Source: Leptodactylus fallax (lineage: Eukaryota > Chordata > Amphibia > Anura > Leptodactylidae). From it: 64,000 nucleotides of DNA. The DNA lies in NCBI GenBank assembly GCA_947044405.1, contig CAMRHE010000206.1:1116001-1180000 (forward strand), given 5' to 3'. The position numbers and the translations under genes were made by a program. The notes under the pieces are model-generated. The model saw only the letters and a list, made by a program, of their open reading frames with translations, was not told where the DNA came from and ran no database searches. Within the stretch, counting starts at the first letter, position 1; each line of letters starts with the position of its first letter. Below, piece by piece: positions 1-31,680 of this stretch.

Positions 1-278
1 CTTAGGGTTACCTGAATCACTGTTTTCCCCTGGTTTCCCTTCCTTTGGTGAAATAGTGCTGTTTTGGTTAATATACAAATTAGCTCTTTTGCATTTGTAT
101 ATTGCCTTAAAATGACTCATTTGTATATTGACCAAAATGGCACTATCTAGGCATCATAGGCACTGATTCACAAGGGGAAAACACCATTTGATTCAGGTGA
201 CCATACTATAAGCTAATTGGCTGTTGAAGTTGATATGCTGGGTTATGGTGACAGACTCCCTTTAAATATGTCACTTAC

Positions 279-20710
<20,432 letters not shown>

Positions 20711-20762
20711 GCTAGCTACTGGCTCTCTCCTCTCGTGTTGTAATGACTTGTTACCACCACCA

Positions 20763-20769
20763 TCTTATA
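20763..20769 (-). promoter_or_regulatory. TATA box of the mucin/vWD gene
   Basis: The minus strand reads TATAAGA in the context CCACCTATAAGATGG, about 59 bases upstream of the ATG. With transcription starting about 30 bases downstream, the 5' UTR would be only 25-30 bases, which suits a single short first exon. Start site inferred, not seen. Confidence 0.55.
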
Positions 20770-20770
20770 G

Positions 20771-21868
20771 GTGGAGATTTTGGCAGCGGCTACACATTAT
20801 TTATTTTTGACAAGCGTCTGGAATAGGTGTGTTCAGGTGCAGGGAACCATAGCATTTTCCCAGCTGACCAGGAGGGAAATGTAACAATTGCCTTTTTAGT
20901 TATCAATTTGTCTAGATTTGAAAGTCAGGTGTGGGAACAGATTTGTGGCCGCGCACCATGAGGTAGAAGTGACCTAATCTGCAAAACAGGTTCATTGTTT
21001 AAAAGGAATATGTCAACAGAAAATGACCTAAAGAAAGAGTTTTTTTTATGTTAAACATTGTTTTACAAAATTTGTGATTTTTTTTTTTTAAATATTCCAT
21101 GTCACTATCTATATATTAAAAAAAAAAAAACTATTAAATCCTGCAGTTTTCAGTTTGGCCACTATACCTAATAAAAGACTGACAATCACCAATTATGTAG
21201 GGGTTTTCTTTGCAACAGTTACAATACCTAATTTACCTAACATACAAGCTCAATAGTTTTACAATGGAAGAAAACACCTCTATAGATACGACCACTGACC
21301 CATCATTGCATCCACTACTGACATTAGGTGATGTCACAGCTCATCTACTCTTCCTCCCTACACAGAACATGTCTCGAAATCTCTCTCACAGACCTCTATA
21401 AGTCAGCATCACTCTATTGCTGCCTATAGCCATGAGACTGCTGTAAAGGATATCACTAAATCCTGGTAAGAGAGAAGAGAAGAAGCTTAGGCAAGATGGC
21501 AGCGCACATAATCATGTACATGTACATGTAATAAAATCTACAATTAGAAAATAAAAACACATTAGAAAAAAAAAAGTAAAAAAAGCAATGTTTGTTACTC
21601 TACATAACATAAATCACAATAGCGATTAGTAATAGAAAAAATCTAAAAGTTTATAGCATGTGCTCCATGCACAAGATAAAGTGAAGGATATAACAGCATA
21701 ATAATATATAATGATATATAGATATAGATTAGATGGACTGTCTCATCATATTTATTGTCAACAGTACATCACACCGAATGAACAAAGTATAGCAGTGTGC
21801 ACGTCCACCCAATGAGCTGAGTGCTGGTGGACAGGCGCGCTTTATTTCTCTCTCAAAAGCTAGATCTG
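20771..21868. other. Upstream region of the mucin/vWD gene
   Basis: AT-rich sequence with poly-T/poly-A stretches; no exon or repeat family recognised with confidence. Confidence 0.4.
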
Positions 21869-21871
21869 TTA

Positions 21872-22093
21872 GGCTGAGGCCCCATGTTGCGGAAACGCAG
21901 CTTTTTTTTGAGGCAGATATTGCTGCAGTTTTTTTGAGCCAGAGCCAGGAATGGATTGAGCAGAAGGTAGAAGTATAAGAACTTCCTATATATTTCCTAT
22001 TCCTTTTGTAGTCATTCTTGACTTTGGCTCAAAAAAAACCACAGAAAATCTACAACAAAAAAAGCTGTGTTTCCGCAACGTGGGACCTCAGCC
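21872..22093. mobile_element. Palindromic MITE with TTA target duplication
   Basis: The 222-base element begins GGCTGAGGCCCCATGTTGCG and ends with the near-perfect complement, with TTA on each side (21869-21871, 22094-22096). Inner arms with TTTGAGCCAGAG and CTTTGGCTCAAA also pair. Harbinger-type, non-autonomous. Confidence 0.8.
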
Positions 22094-22329
22094 TTATAGT
22101 GATTATTTGTACACTGCAGCTAACAAAAATAGATTTCTGCCCTGCTTGTTGGGGAAAGAGTCAGGGGCTTTACTACCTCCATAACAGCTGAAGTAGCTCC
22201 CCAATGCTTTTTTTTTTTTTTAATGGTCCATTACACTCTTGATTAATCCAGCGTGTATCAGCCGATTTTCAATTGCCTTTCTCATGCGCTGCTGCCTTTG
22301 CTTTGGCCACCAGGGGGCACCGCATATTA

Positions 22330-22430
22330 AGTCCTGGACGTTGCGTCATGACGTTAAGCATCTAGATGTAATATGCATTTCCCCCTGGAGGCCTAAGCGG
22401 AAGTGACTGTGGACAGGAGTGGGGAAAGGT
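22330..22430 (+). promoter_or_regulatory. Possible promoter-like segment
   Basis: A less AT-rich stretch carries GCGTCATGACGTTA (CRE-like) and CTAAGCGGAAGTGAC (ETS-like), followed at 22425 by GGGGAAAG and a GTACTG sequence that could be a donor. Weak, motif-only evidence. Confidence 0.2.
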
Positions 22431-23126
22431 ACTGATAGGTAATGAAAATCAGGCGTTAGTGATCAATATGTTTCGCTGTTAATGGTTTTTACTTATAGAT
22501 CACTATGGACTATTTATGACTTGACATGATGTGTTTGACATGATTTTAGCCCTGTAGTCTTCTTCTCCAGGATCCCCATACTGTATTATGTGTCTATTTT
22601 TCACATTTTTCATGTATTTTTCACATATTTTATTTATTTCAGCCTGACTGTCTGAGACCCTATCACTAATTTTTACCCACAAAATGACACCTTCTCCTCC
22701 TGCCTGAGCTTTTAATTCTGCATATGAGTCCTGAGGGCTCTCTGACTTATTGGGTGATAGGCTGTCCCCTGTCATTGGCTTGGGGCCACCTCAAAGGCGT
22801 TATGCTAGCAAACCCCCTGGTCTTCACCCTTCAACTCCCATATGGGAATCTGGTCTTTGTACAGGCCTCAACCTCCTGAGGTGGTCCGAGTTTGGTAGCA
22901 GATGACTATGTTGGAATAAACTGTGATGCAGAGCCCCACAGAAATAGGATAAAACACAGAGTGTGTATAGAAACTAAAACCAGGACAGACAGGTGAACAG
23001 GCCTAGTCCTCAGTGCTCCAACAGCCTGGTTCTCCTCCGCTTTCTATTTCCATAGTAATAGGGACACTTATACCATGTACTTTTATGTTATGGCACGCCG
23101 TCTTCTTACTTCGTATTTCATTCTAG

Positions 23127-23165
23127 TCATGCCGAGTGCTGTGCTCCTCCAAAGAACTGGTACAG
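23127..23165 (+). CDS. Candidate short first coding exon, plus strand
   Basis: TTTCATTCTAG precedes and GTAAGAA follows 39 bases that hold an ATG at 23129 and 12 codons (MPSAVLLQRTGT) plus one base. The acceptor, ATG and donor fit an exon with the translation start, and a promoter-like segment lies about 0.7 kb upstream. I found no continuation exon and do not recognise the peptide, so chance is a real alternative. Confidence 0.2.
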
Positions 23166-23479
23166 GTAAGAATACAGTCCATTACTTTGTTGTCTGGAGA
23201 ACTTCTTGTGATGTTTGATCTATAATATCTGCACAACTATAATGAATTACAAATAGGAACCTGCCAGCATAGCATAGTATCACGGTAGGAGGACTATCCT
23301 TCATGAACAGGCAATATTGAAGAACCTTAAAGTGGTTGTCCAGTTGTTAAAAAAAATCTGACAGCTGGACACTGTGTATGTATGAGCACTGGCTGCAGTG
23401 ATAATGGTAGTAAGTAGATGTTAAATAATATTTGACTGCAATATTCAAGACCTTTAAGGGTTAATTGTATTTTGCTGAC

Positions 23480-23950
23480 AAAACTGTTGTATCTTATGGT
23501 GCATGGGTGTGGATAGGGTATGACTATTTTAGTATTGTCCAAATACAGTAGTAGAAAGTATAAGGATGGTGGGAAACACCCCCTCTCATGAATATAAATG
23601 ATTGACAGACACATATGTCTGGGTCTCTCTGTCTCTCACTTTGGGTGTCTCTCTCTTCCGACCTGTCTACTTCCTCTGAGACCTTGGAAGGATGGCAGAA
23701 CTGCCATACAGAAGACCAACACACATTGATGAATAAGCATGAGCCAAGATGTCTGCAAGAGAACCATCTTGAAGAAACCTATCTCTGAACTTCTCCTATG
23801 ATGTAAGACATTGACTGATATTTCTGTTATGCTGGAAGGTTTCCATGTATCTGTTTTTCCATGAAGACTTCAATAAACCTCCATGTTTTTATATGAAGCC
23901 GAGTCCTCAATAATGTTACCTTATGGGTCAACACGTGAGTAAGGATTTCA
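23480..23950 (+). mobile_element. Possible LTR fragment
   Basis: A TATAAA at about 23595, a CT-rich stretch and an AATAAA at about 23871 followed by CCTCCATGTTTT give an LTR-like order of signals. Ends and target duplication could not be fixed. Confidence 0.2.
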
Positions 23951-24283
23951 TTCGATTGTAAAGTATTTTACAATTAACGGACATTATTTTACAGTAGACC
24001 ACTGCTACCAATGACTGGCTGTGACTGGCTGTAGAGCTCATGGCTATGCTCCTGAGATGTAGGCCAGTGGAGATCATAGGATCATTGCGCCTGTAATAAT
24101 GTGAAATTATTTAATAGGTCAGCATGGGTTGTTTTGTTATTTTAACATGTATGCAACTGCCAGAATTTTTGGACAGCAGTAGTTCTAGTCATCGACTGCA
24201 GTGGTCCCGTGTCCAGGGAATATGGCAGAGGACCTAGGAAGTGGTAGCACAGGAGCATTGGGGGATTAATAATGTAACAATTA

Positions 24284-24529
24284 GGGTAAACAACGTGGTG
24301 TTTTATCTGCAGCGAAAATGCTGCGATTTCAAAAATGCTGGCATCACAGCATGTCATTTATACCTACGGAAATGCTGTTTTTTTCTGTATAGGTACAATA
24401 GGGATAGAAAATCCACAGAGGAAAACTCTGTGGACTTCCTGTCGAAAGCTCTGTGGAAATAAATGCGTTTCCGCCACGGTTTTTTCCGCTTCGCTTTTTG
24501 GCTGTGGCTCGCTACTTGGGGCCTTAGCC
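24284..24529. mobile_element. MITE-like element with TTA flanks
   Basis: TTA at 24281-24283 and 24530-24532 frame 246 bases. The right end GGGGCCTTAGCC resembles the ends of the 21872 element, and the inner TCTGTGGAAATAAATGCG and ACAGAGGAAAACTCTGTGG parts form hairpins. The left end matches poorly. Confidence 0.45.
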
Positions 24530-25049
24530 TTACATTGTATATAAATGAGCTTGGTGTCCAAGGGACATGGCAGAGTCTCTGAGATGGGGGAATGGACGAG
24601 TTATGCTGATGGCATGAGGAGCTGAAAACTTCAATTGTTTTTTGTCAATGCAAAGTTTGGGAACACAGTAGTAGTCCAAGTGACCATACTGATGGGACAT
24701 TAATAATAAATAGTCTGTGTGAACATACTAGAATTTAGTTCTCAATTTAATTTGCCCTTGGAGACTGTTATTAGTAGAGCGCAAATGTGCCTAACATCTA
24801 GGTTCATGGTGACCCTTTCAGACTTTTGTACCTAATGAGACATTGTTCATATCTTTCCCATGATTGTAATTTTTTGCTAAATTACTATACAGGAGTAACC
24901 CACAAGACTGTGATCTCATTGCTTATTGAATAGCTAATGAAACAGCAAGAACTATATTTTGCTCACCAAGAAACTGGGAAAATAACCCAACATACAGTAT
25001 ATGATACATCTTACATGGCCTTTAGATTATAAACCTCTATATATAAATG

Positions 25050-26150
25050 AATAGTGTTGGGGCGTGACCTGAACATGTCTGCCTGCTAGTCGCATCCCGC
25101 AGCAGCTCCCGGACCCTGAGTGTCTCCTGAAGTGTATCTTCGGGTCGGGTCTGTTTTCTACTTTCTGTGGTCCCTGCCTTGCTGATGGATGGCGGATCCA
25201 AGATGGCACCGGCACACGCTCAGCCTTCTTGTCGGGTGCCACCAGCTTCACTGCTTTCTATACCGGAGCCTCCTCCACTCCTTCACCTGGCACCCAATGC
25301 GCAGCTTCAGCCTTCTCTCCTGCCTCAGGCCCCCTCAAGACCTGCTCTAATCACACTGCAGGTCCCTGGCATCCCGCAGCAGTCTGCCCCTCTATCGGGT
25401 AGAAATCAAGATGGTGGCCCCGACATCATGGAGACCTCCAGGCACCTACACCAACTCAGAGGTCAGTGCACTTGGGCCCTACTCTGGCTAGCTCTCCCTT
25501 GAAGCAGTCCCCACAGAGCCGACTCTCCAGCCTCCCATAGCTGTCCAGGGATCACCCCTCTATCTGCCTCCTGTTACACCTGTGGGGGACCTTGGCTGAG
25601 CAAAGCCGGCCTTCCCAGGCCCATGCCTGCTGATCCCAATGCAGTAGCAGCTGGCCCTGCACCTGTGGATGCCATACATATTGGTCACCATCCTGTTCAT
25701 CCACAGGCCCGGGACGCCCCGCTTGTGAATTCTTCTCCACCCCGGCTACATTTCGTACACTGCCATCCTCAGATTCCTCTGATTCCTCCCTGCAGGATTC
25801 AGCCTCGTGTAGCCGTAAGTCTAAATGGCCCAAGTTGGTGGACATTTGGAATCTTCTCAACTCCCTCCCCAGTAAAGTGGACTTGAAAACTATTGTGCGC
25901 AGGGCTGAGACTAAGCGAGAGCGTATCATCTCTGAATTCAAGTCTGAAATCAACTCCCTGTCTGCGCAGATTACTACTCAGCAGCAGCAGTCTACATTGC
26001 TTGACCAGCGACTCACTGCTGTAGTACAATTTGTGACTACTCAACGAGAGCTCAACAGGTCTCTCCTTTTACAAGTCGACGACCAGGAAAAGAGAGGCCG
26101 CCGTAATAGCGTCAAACTGAGGGGGATCCCCGACAGCGTAGGTAGTAGCC
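25050..26150 (+). pseudogene. LINE ORF1 remnant (L1/Tx1-like), truncated
   Basis: A GC-richer block starts at GGGGCGTGACCTGAACATG. A plus-strand frame from 25835 encodes a coiled-coil-like segment (AETKRERIISEFKSEINSLS and following) and then DQEKRGRRNSVKLRGIPDS, the sequence style at the junction of coiled coil and RRM in L1-type ORF1 proteins. The frame upstream (25167-25502) is Pro/Leu-rich and offset. Similarity stops abruptly near 26150, so the element is cut short; no endonuclease or RT follows. Confidence 0.6.
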
Positions 26151-26399
26151 CCATTACAATGTTTGCATTGGGGCCCAGGAGTTTCAAGTTCCACCAATTT
26201 TTTTTCCCCAATTTTAATGCAACAGCAAAATATGCTGCATTGCGTCCCTGTGTCCCCAGTAGAGATAGATGAGCCGCTTCATCTGGGTTCGACCCAAATA
26301 TCCCTAATTGTTCAGTTTTTAACTAAACCGACCAAATAGGGATTCATCTCGGAAGAGCTAAAATGTTCACCATGACATGTACAGTATAATATATATAGT

Positions 26400-26700
26400 A
26401 TAATAAGGGGAGGTGAAAAAATAAAAAAAACATTTATACTCACTTTCCCTCACCTGTTTGGGCCTCCTCACTGTGTCTGGCAATCTCCTGGTGATATCAT
26501 GTGATTGGGCCATAGTGGTCATATGGGCACAACAAGCATCATGACATCATCGAGGAGACCAAGAGAGAGCCCTGGATGCCACGAGGAGACCCAAAATAGG
26601 TTTGGGAAGGTGAGTATAAATGTTTTTTATTTTTGTCACCTCCTCTGGGCCTCCACCTATTATACTTTTGGGGTATGAAGAGACCCTAGAATATAATAAT
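26400..26700. repeat. Interspersed repeat, family with copies near 30050, 42330 and 54090
   Basis: These copies share the order: GTGAGTAT plus poly-A near one end, GTGATTGGGCC with TCACATG or TCATATG in the middle, CACCTCCTCTGGGC, and a TATTATAC...GGGGT end. The ends are roughly inverted, suggesting a non-autonomous DNA element. Confidence 0.5.
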
Positions 26701-26984
26701 TTCATTTCAGGTTCTATCCGAATTTGTTCAATCCAAAACGAATGAGGGACTAACCTAGTGTCTACACCGCGCTTGAAGGTCTTTAAGGCAGAGGAGTTTC
26801 TACCTTACTGCAAAAATTGCAAAATGTGTAGTTTTCCTGCAGTGGTTTAGCAGGGTAACAAGGAGCCTTATAAAGAATGAAAGTTGCTTTAGTTGGTGGA
26901 GGTGGTGAGAGGTCTTCTCTAAGGATACGATGCTTTCAGCCAGTAGAGCTTTCCTATTCAGGGGCGTAGCTGTAGGGGGTGCAG

Positions 26985-27200
26985 AGATACGCTAGGTTCA
27001 CACTAGCGTCGCCTTTCCTGATGGACCTGAAACAACAAAGAGGCGGACCACTAAAATATCATTAACACACAATGGACCCATTTTACTATAATGGGGTCTG
27101 TCATTTTTAAACTGAAATCGATGGAGGCAAAAGTCTTCTGTGCGATTTTTGGTGGACACTGCGATGGAGTCTCCAACAGAAACAGATGTTGAACATAGCA
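26985..27200. mobile_element. MITE-like repeat related to 63535-63803
   Basis: It begins CTAGGTTCACACTAGCG and contains ATAATGGGGTCTGTC. Its minus-strand conceptual translation resembles the plus-strand one of the 63535 element, so both belong to one family. Right end uncertain. Confidence 0.4.
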
Positions 27201-27774
27201 GTCGCTGCTGGATCCTGGATCCCCCCATTGTGACTCCCACTATTGCCCCAAACTGAGGGCCTTAAGATCCCCCTGAGTGACTGGACAGCAGTCTGTAGAT
27301 TTCAGTGGAAGCTTTGGAAGTAACCAAGTGAGCATCGAGTAGAGCGATGACACACATATCAACCAACACGATTTTTCACTTGTTTGTTTTTGAGTGCTCT
27401 TACCAGACCCCTGTCAGCCATATTGTGTCAAATTGTGGCATTTCCGCTGCGGATTATTTCCTGCATTGTGTGGATGAGATTAGCCAGAATCCCACCCACT
27501 TTGCAGTTAATGTAAAACGCTGCAGCCAAGTCGCAACGTGGGGCACCGGCCTAAGAGACAGATAGCAGGGCAGATTGGGAACCCTCAACTAGCTGATTAG
27601 GGGGCGCTCTAACCCTGCACAGATGTATACAGGAGGCTACGTATGCTGTAACTGTGACAGGACCTTTGGAGGACTGAAAGGTCCTCCAGTCACTGCAACA
27701 AGACTGGAGAAGGAAAAGCCTGAGGAAGGTGAGTGTTGTGTATGTGATGTGTGATGGGGGCAATTCTGACCTAA

Positions 27775-28000
27775 ATACTCCACAGTACCACTTCCATGGC
27801 CCTGTATAGAAACTGCACAGTACCACTTCCATTTCCATTGCCTTGTACAGACACTGCACAGTACCACTTCCATTCCCATTGCCTAGTATAGAGACTGCAC
27901 AGTACCACTTCCATTCCCATTGCCTAGTATAGAGACTGCACAGTACCACTTCCATTCCCATTGCCTAGTATAGAGACTGCACAGTACCACTCGCATTTCT
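27775..28000. repeat. 41-base tandem repeat, about 5 units
   Basis: The unit contains CTGCACAGTACCACTTCCAT and ends TTGCCTAGTATAGAGA; the last three units are almost identical. One related unit and its left flank recur at about 47145-47345. Confidence 0.9.
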
Positions 28001-28162
28001 ATATAAGGTTTGCATTTTTATCTATTGTGGGGTCTGTTTTTATGTGAGATCTAGGTCTCTGTACATTGCAGCCATGTGTACATATGCTGTCGGCTCACTA
28101 TGTAAATAGATTTTGCAGGTGACCTTCAGTTTTACCCACAAATCAGGTAAAATTGTGTTACT

Positions 28163-29829
28163 AGGATGGGTCAGTGTGGTAGTCCTGTGTACAATATGGA
28201 GGGGTCAGTGTGGTAGTCCTGTGTACAATATGGAGGGGTCAGTGTGGTAGTCCTGTGTAAAGCATGGAGGGGTCAGTGTGGTGGCCCTGTGTAAAATATG
28301 GAGGGGTCAGTGTGGTGGCCCTGTGTAATACATGGAGGGGTCAGTGTGGTGGCCCTGTGTAAAACATGGAGGGGTCAGTGTGGTAGTCCTGTGTAATACA
28401 TGGAGGGGTCAGTGTGGTGGCCCTGTGTAATACATGGAGGGGTCAGTGTGGTGGCCCTGTGTAATACATGGAGGGGTCAGTGTGGTGGCCCTGTGTAATA
28501 CATGGATGGGTCAGTGTGGTGGCCCTGTGTAAAACATGGAGGGGTCAGTGTGGTGGCCCTGTGTAATACATGGAGGGGTCAGTGTGGTGGCCCTGTGTAA
28601 TACATGGAGGGGTCAGTGTGGTGGCCCTGTGTAAAACATGGAGGGGTCAGTGTGGTGGCCCTGTGTAATACATGGAGGGGTCAGTGTGGTGGCCCTGTGT
28701 AAAACATGGAGGGGTCAGTGTGGTAGTCCTGTGTAATACATGGATGGGTCAGTGTGGTGGCCCTGTGTAATATATGGAGGGGTCAGTGTGGTAGTCCTGT
28801 GTAATATATGGAGGGGTCAGTGTGGTAGTCCTGTGTAATACATGGATGGGTCAGTGTGGTGGCCCTGTGTAATATATGGAGGGGTCAGTGTGGTGGTCCT
28901 GTGTAATATATGGAGGGGTCAGTGTGGTGGCCCTGTGTAAAACATGGAGGGGTCAGTGTGGTAGTCCTGTGTAATATATGGAGGGGTCAGTGTGGTAGTC
29001 CTGTGTAATATATGGAGGGGTCAGTGTGGTGGCCCTGTGTAATACATGGAGGGGTCAGTGTGGTAGTCCTGTGTAATATATGGAGGGGTCAGTGTGGTGG
29101 CCCTGTGTAAAACATGGAGGGGTCAGTGTGGTAGTCCTGTGTAATATATGGAGGGGTCAGTGTGGTAGTCCTGTGTAATATATGGAGGGGTCAGTGTGGT
29201 GGCCCTGTGTAAACATGGAGGGGTCAGTGGGAGCCTGTGTATTATGGAGGGGTCAGTGTGGTAGTCCTGTGTAATACATGGAGGGGTCAGTGTGGTAGTC
29301 CTGTGTAATATATGGAGGGGTCAGTGTGGTGGCCCTGTGTAATACATGGAGGGGTCAGTGTGGTAGTCCTGTGTAATATATGGAGGGGTCAGTGTGGTAG
29401 TCCTGTGTAATACATGGAGGGGTCAGTGTGGTGGTCCTGTGTAATACATGGAGGGGTCAGTGTGGTGGCCCTGTGTAATACATGGAGGGGTCAGTGTGGT
29501 GGCCCTGTGTAATACATGGAGGGGTCAGTGTGGTGGCCCTGTGTAAAACATGGAGGGGTCAGTGTGGTGGCCCTGTGTAATACATGGAGGGTCAGTGGGT
29601 CGGTGTGGTGGCCCTTTGTAAAACATGGAGGGGTCAGTGTGGTGGCCCTGTGTAATATATGGAGGGGTCAGTGTGGTAGTCCTGTGTAAAACATGGAGGG
29701 GTCAGTGTGGTAGTCCTGTGTAATATATGGAGGGCTCAGTGTGGTGGCCCTGTGTAAAACATGGAGGGGTCAGTGTGGTGGCCCTGTGTAAAACATGGAG
29801 GGGTCAGTGTGGTGGCCCTGTGTAAAATT
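28163..29829. repeat. 34-base minisatellite, about 49 units
   Basis: The unit contains GGAGGGGTCAGTGTGGT then GGCCCTGTGTAA or AGTCCTGTGTAA, then TACAT, AACAT or TATAT. Unit length is constant except for a few shortened or garbled units near 29215-29245 and 29585-29615. As 34 is not a multiple of three, it holds no long ORF. Confidence 0.97.
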
Positions 29830-29893
29830 TGAGGGCCCCCCTGGGGAGCCCTGTTTTCCATGTTTCAGACCTACCAACAGTATTTAGTCTGTG

Positions 29894-29896
<3 letters not shown>

Positions 29897-29932
<36 letters not shown>
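29897..29932. repeat. (TA)n microsatellite
   Basis: A pure TA run after TGTGTCTGTG. Confidence 0.95.
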
Positions 29933-29934
<2 letters not shown>

Positions 29935-30044
29935 CTATGGCTTACTAAAATAAAATGATGGACTTTTAACAAAATGCTGGATCACTGATGTGCTTGGACT
30001 GCTATAATAATACTAGAAGACAAAAATTACACATTATGTATGAG

Positions 30045-30300
30045 AATTAACTAACAGAATTTTGGGTTTCGCCACCTACAAATCAGTATTAAGTAACCCC
30101 AGAGTACAATAATCAGAGGCCTTGCAGAGGTGCAGAAAATAATAAACCCCCATACTCCCCTTCTGTCACCTCTCCTGGGCTCCCTGGCCTGTTCTTCCCT
30201 CGCCATCTTCTGGCCTCTTCGGCGATGTGATTGGGCCTCAGCAGTCACATGGGGCGCATCAGCAAACCAGCACAAACATGTAAATTCCGTGCAGTGCACC
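30045..30300. repeat. Interspersed repeat, same family as 54090
   Basis: ACAATAATCAGAGGCC and the CCTTCTGTCACCTCTCCTGG block are shared almost word for word with 54088-54290. Confidence 0.65.
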
Positions 30301-30883
30301 ACTGGTTTACATGTTTCAGACCTACCGGTATGTAGTCTGTATATATATGGATTTTAATTTCTTACTAATAAAATAATGGTGAGCATTATTAGGTATCTGG
30401 GGGCCACTGGGGAGCATTATTAGGTATGTGGGGCCACTGGGGAGCATTATTTGGTGTCTGGGTGCCACATGGGAATATGTACTGCGTGGTGGGCCACTGG
30501 GGAGCATGATACTATGCGGGGCCACTAAAGGAGGTTGGTGATAGTAAAAGGTGAATTTTTCTATCTGCTGGATGGAAAGTATAGGATGGTGTAACTTTGA
30601 GGGTGTATTCACATGGTGCAGTTGTGATGCAGTTACAATGACATCAAAGCCTGAACAGAAAAGTTCATGCAGCTTTGATGTGGTTCCAGCTGTAATTTCA
30701 AAAACTGCTCTTGGGAAACACTGACCTAGAAGGAACATATTAATATACAGGACTTTTTATATCATATGAATTACTTGCGTTTTATTTATTCAATTATTTA
30801 ATTGACACTAATATACATTTTCATGTACTTATTCATTGAATTATTTCCATATATCTATATATTTTAAGTATTGCATTGTGTTT

Positions 30884-31186
30884 TTAGTATATGCATTTTT
30901 TTTTCATACTAATTCCAGTCTTACCATAGTTGCTCAGTACTCTTTGCCTGAAGGCACTACCTGATACACAACTTTCAAAGGAGCGGAGAACCTTTGTTGG
31001 CATGAAGATCTGTGCCTCACCCCTGATCCATATCTGTAAGCAGTGATTGCTTTCATATTTGTCCCAAGCTGTTGTCCTCATGCACTTGTCCACAGTTGGA
31101 TCACACAGATCCATAATATGGGGATATATACACCATTTTATTGTGATATACAGAGATTCCATATAAAAAGTCACATGTTCTGTCAC
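30884..31186 (-). CDS. Candidate cysteine-bearing exon or ORF, unknown
   Basis: The minus strand encodes about 65 ordered residues from MDLCDPTVDKC through SFESCVSGSAF to RVLSNYG, where a GTAAGA donor follows. Cysteines are regularly spaced. No clear acceptor lies upstream, and an ATG at 31186 could be the start. The matching place in the other duplication copy (about 55590) lacks this segment. I do not recognise the family; a stray ORF is possible. Confidence 0.25.
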   Translation of the reverse strand: MTEHVTFYMESLYITIKWCIYPHIMDLCDPTVDKCMRTTAWDKYESNHCLQIWIRGEAQIFMPTKVLRSFESCVSGSAFRQRVLSNYGKTGISMKKKCIY

Positions 31187-31249
31187 TTGTCTTACATTAC
31201 ACTGAGTTTTCCCCTAAAGCACTAGGGATGGTGTCAGACTGGTCTAATG

Positions 31250-31510
31250 TTAAGAATATGAATTTTGCACACATGTGCCCCTTACTTATATTCAGAGACA
31301 TCATTTATAGCAGGGACATGACCCTATAAACCTGTAGACTGGAGATGACTCATTGACTTCTATGGGAGATTATTGTGGGCATGCTCTATGACTTGTACAG
31401 AGCTCACTGTGCATGAAGGGGGAGAAGAGAAGGGGAGGTGAGCTGTTACCATATACCTTGCAGACCGACCTGTGATGATAGACATTACTTGGGCCATAAG
31501 GCTCAGTAGA
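31250..31510. repeat. Duplicated patch, partner at 55610-55870
   Basis: TTTTGCACACATGTGCCCCT and about 250 following bases match 55614 onward at high identity. This extends the segmental duplication beyond its core. Confidence 0.75.
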
Positions 31511-31680
31511 GGGACTCTATGAATAACTGGTAACCTATGTGTATCTAAATATCAGTTATAAGCTAAAGGGCCCATATAATATTCTTACAATAGGGTCTGT
31601 AAGATCTGGGGTCATTATCTGTTTATCTGCCATCAGTGAAGCAGGAGTCTGTGCCTGCAGTATATATATATATATATATA

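Noticed and set aside
27551..27961. Repetitive minus-strand ORF of 136 codons
   Set aside because: It is made by the 41-base tandem repeat.
28163..29829. Considered as a CRISPR-like array because of regular spacing
   Set aside because: Units are contiguous with no unique spacers and the context is a vertebrate genome; it is a minisatellite.
30322..30738. 138-codon minus-strand ORF
   Set aside because: Built from short imperfect repeats (GGGCCACTGGGGAGCATTAT); no domain.
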